Source: Mycolicibacterium chitae
GTDB lineage: Bacteria > Actinomycetota > Actinomycetes > Mycobacteriales > Mycobacteriaceae
Direction: 5' to 3'
Assembly: GCF_900637205.1 (NCBI RefSeq)
Contig: NZ_LR134355.1
Span: 2,542,001 to 2,606,000 of the forward strand
Length of the DNA stretch: 64,000 nucleotides
A model generated the notes under the pieces. The model saw only the letters and a program-made list of their open reading frames with translations. It was not told where the DNA came from and did not search any database. Position numbers and translations under genes: made by a program. Below, one piece after another: positions 63,286-64,000 of this stretch (position 1 is its first letter; every line of letters starts with the position of its first letter).

Positions 63286-63867
63286 ATGTCTACCGGTGAC
63301 TTCGATCCGAACAATCCGCCCCATTACGGGCCGCCCGGCGGGTATCCGCCGCCCCCACCGCCCTACGGCCAGCCGGGTGGATATCCGCCGCCGCAGTACG
63401 GCGGCTATCCCCCGGCGCCCGGCAAGCCCGGCGGTCTGGGCATGCGATTCCTCGCGCGCGTCATCGACGGCATCATCGTCAGCATCGCCGCCGGCCTGCT
63501 GGGCTGGCTCTTCGGCGGTCTCGGCGACGGCCAGATCGCGGGCGTGAACACCGGAATCATGGTGACGGGCCTGTTCTCCGGGCTACTGATGTTCGTCTAC
63601 TTCGTGCTGTTCGAGACGAACAAGGGCTGGACGCCGGGCAAGAAGCTGCTCGGACTGAGCGTGCGCGGTGTCGGCGGCGCGCCCAAGCCCGACGCCCGCC
63701 AGGCCGCGGTGCGCAACATCTTCACCCTGCTGCAACTGGTGCCGTGCTTGGGATGGATCCTGGCGCCGATCGCCTACATCGTCATCGCGGTGACCATCAG
63801 CGGCAGCCCCACCAAGCAGGGCAAGCACGACGAGTTGGCCGGCGGCACCCAGGTGGTGCAGAGCTGA
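63286..63867 (+). CDS. RDD-family membrane protein with proline-rich N-terminus
   Basis: A 193-residue protein. The first 45 residues are Pro/Gly/Tyr repeats (GPPGGYPPPPPPYGQPGGYPPP). The RDD domain has LARVIDGIIVSIAAGLLGWLFGG, FETNKGWTPGKKLLGLSVRGVGG and two more helices (LQLVPCLGWILAPIAYIVIAVTI). RDD proteins of this type are common in mycobacteria, some linked to osmotic or lipid stress. The start is the ATG at 63286. Confidence 0.88.
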   Translation: MSTGDFDPNNPPHYGPPGGYPPPPPPYGQPGGYPPPQYGGYPPAPGKPGGLGMRFLARVIDGIIVSIAAGLLGWLFGGLGDGQIAGVNTGIMVTGLFSGLLMFVYFVLFETNKGWTPGKKLLGLSVRGVGGAPKPDARQAAVRNIFTLLQLVPCLGWILAPIAYIVIAVTISGSPTKQGKHDELAGGTQVVQS

Positions 63868-63890
63868 TTCGGTTCGGATCTCGGCGCGGG

Positions 63891-64000
63891 TCAGATGAAC
63901 AGGTCCAGGGCCAGCACCACCAGCAGGCCCGACACCGATAGCACGGTCTCCATGATCGACCAGGTCTTGATGGTCTGACCGACCGACATCCGGAAGTACT
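63891..64000 (-). CDS. GntP/DsdX-family permease, C-terminus only
   Basis: 36 residues up to the window edge, YFRMSVGQTIKTWSIMETVL then SVSGLLVVLALDLFI, match the end of GntP-type gluconate/serine permeases (the KTWxxMETxxSVxGL motif). The rest lies outside the window, so the substrate cannot be assigned. Confidence 0.65.
   Translation of the reverse strand, partial: YFRMSVGQTIKTWSIMETVLSVSGLLVVLALDLFI

Overview
The window is GC-rich chromosomal DNA of a fast-growing, Mycolicibacterium-like mycobacterium. The evidence is a near full-length CtpC/PacL1 pair, a PncA with mycobacterial numbering, a Zur-type cluster of zinc-free ribosomal proteins, a WS/DGAT, several F420-type LLM oxidoreductases, many acyl-CoA enzymes, GTG/TTG starts and leaderless-looking promoters. 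No rRNA, tRNA or CRISPR array was seen.

1-13 kb is an accessory region. After a TPP enzyme, its divergent TetR and a DUF2236 oxygenase come two near-identical 1467-bp IS256-family copies. Copy 1 interrupts a DUF4304 gene with a 9-bp target duplication; copy 2 truncates an ABC1-kinase-like gene and has no duplication. Between them lie FitAB/VapBC and MazEF toxin-antitoxin pairs, a quinone oxidoreductase, YaeQ, a 28-bp dif-like Xer site and a set of IS21-like terminal repeats without a transposase. After copy 2 a small HTH gene faces a 16-residue lysine-rich mini-gene across a repeated palindromic operator.

13-20 kb carries lipid and storage functions: an alpha/beta hydrolase, WS/DGAT, an LLM enzyme and a PHA synthase, plus a VapBC pair. 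19.9-28.7 kb is a zinc island: an AztABCD-like zinc importer whose permease is fused to a beta-propeller domain, an AztD-like lipoprotein, ctpC-pacL1, and rpmG-rpsN-rpsR encoding Cys-free ribosomal proteins behind two Zur-like boxes. The divergent CobW gene survives only as a dozen codons fused to LLM oxidoreductase debris.

28.8-43 kb holds fadB2, a CAP protein, TspO, a baeRF11 protein, a reductase, DUF309 and MFS genes. A TnpB element (tnpA decayed) sits in a broken phosphotransferase gene, next to a large membrane protein and a sodA 3' remnant. A PP2C-phosphatase/CHASE3-kinase/CheY signalling operon follows.

42-57 kb contains LLM, TetR-FadE, XRE/MmyB, a hydroxyacid dehydrogenase, MFS, a thioesterase-like protein with an AMP-ligase, and a complete polyamine-type importer (potABDC order A-D-B-C). 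57-64 kb contains pncA, then a glycosyltransferase/methyltransferase/terpene-cyclase-like/methyltransferase cluster. This cluster is bracketed by two sites with an identical 12-bp palindrome next to a TetR gene, which suggests one regulated pathway. A DoxX protein with 11-residue repeats, an RDD protein and the end of a GntP-type permease close the window.
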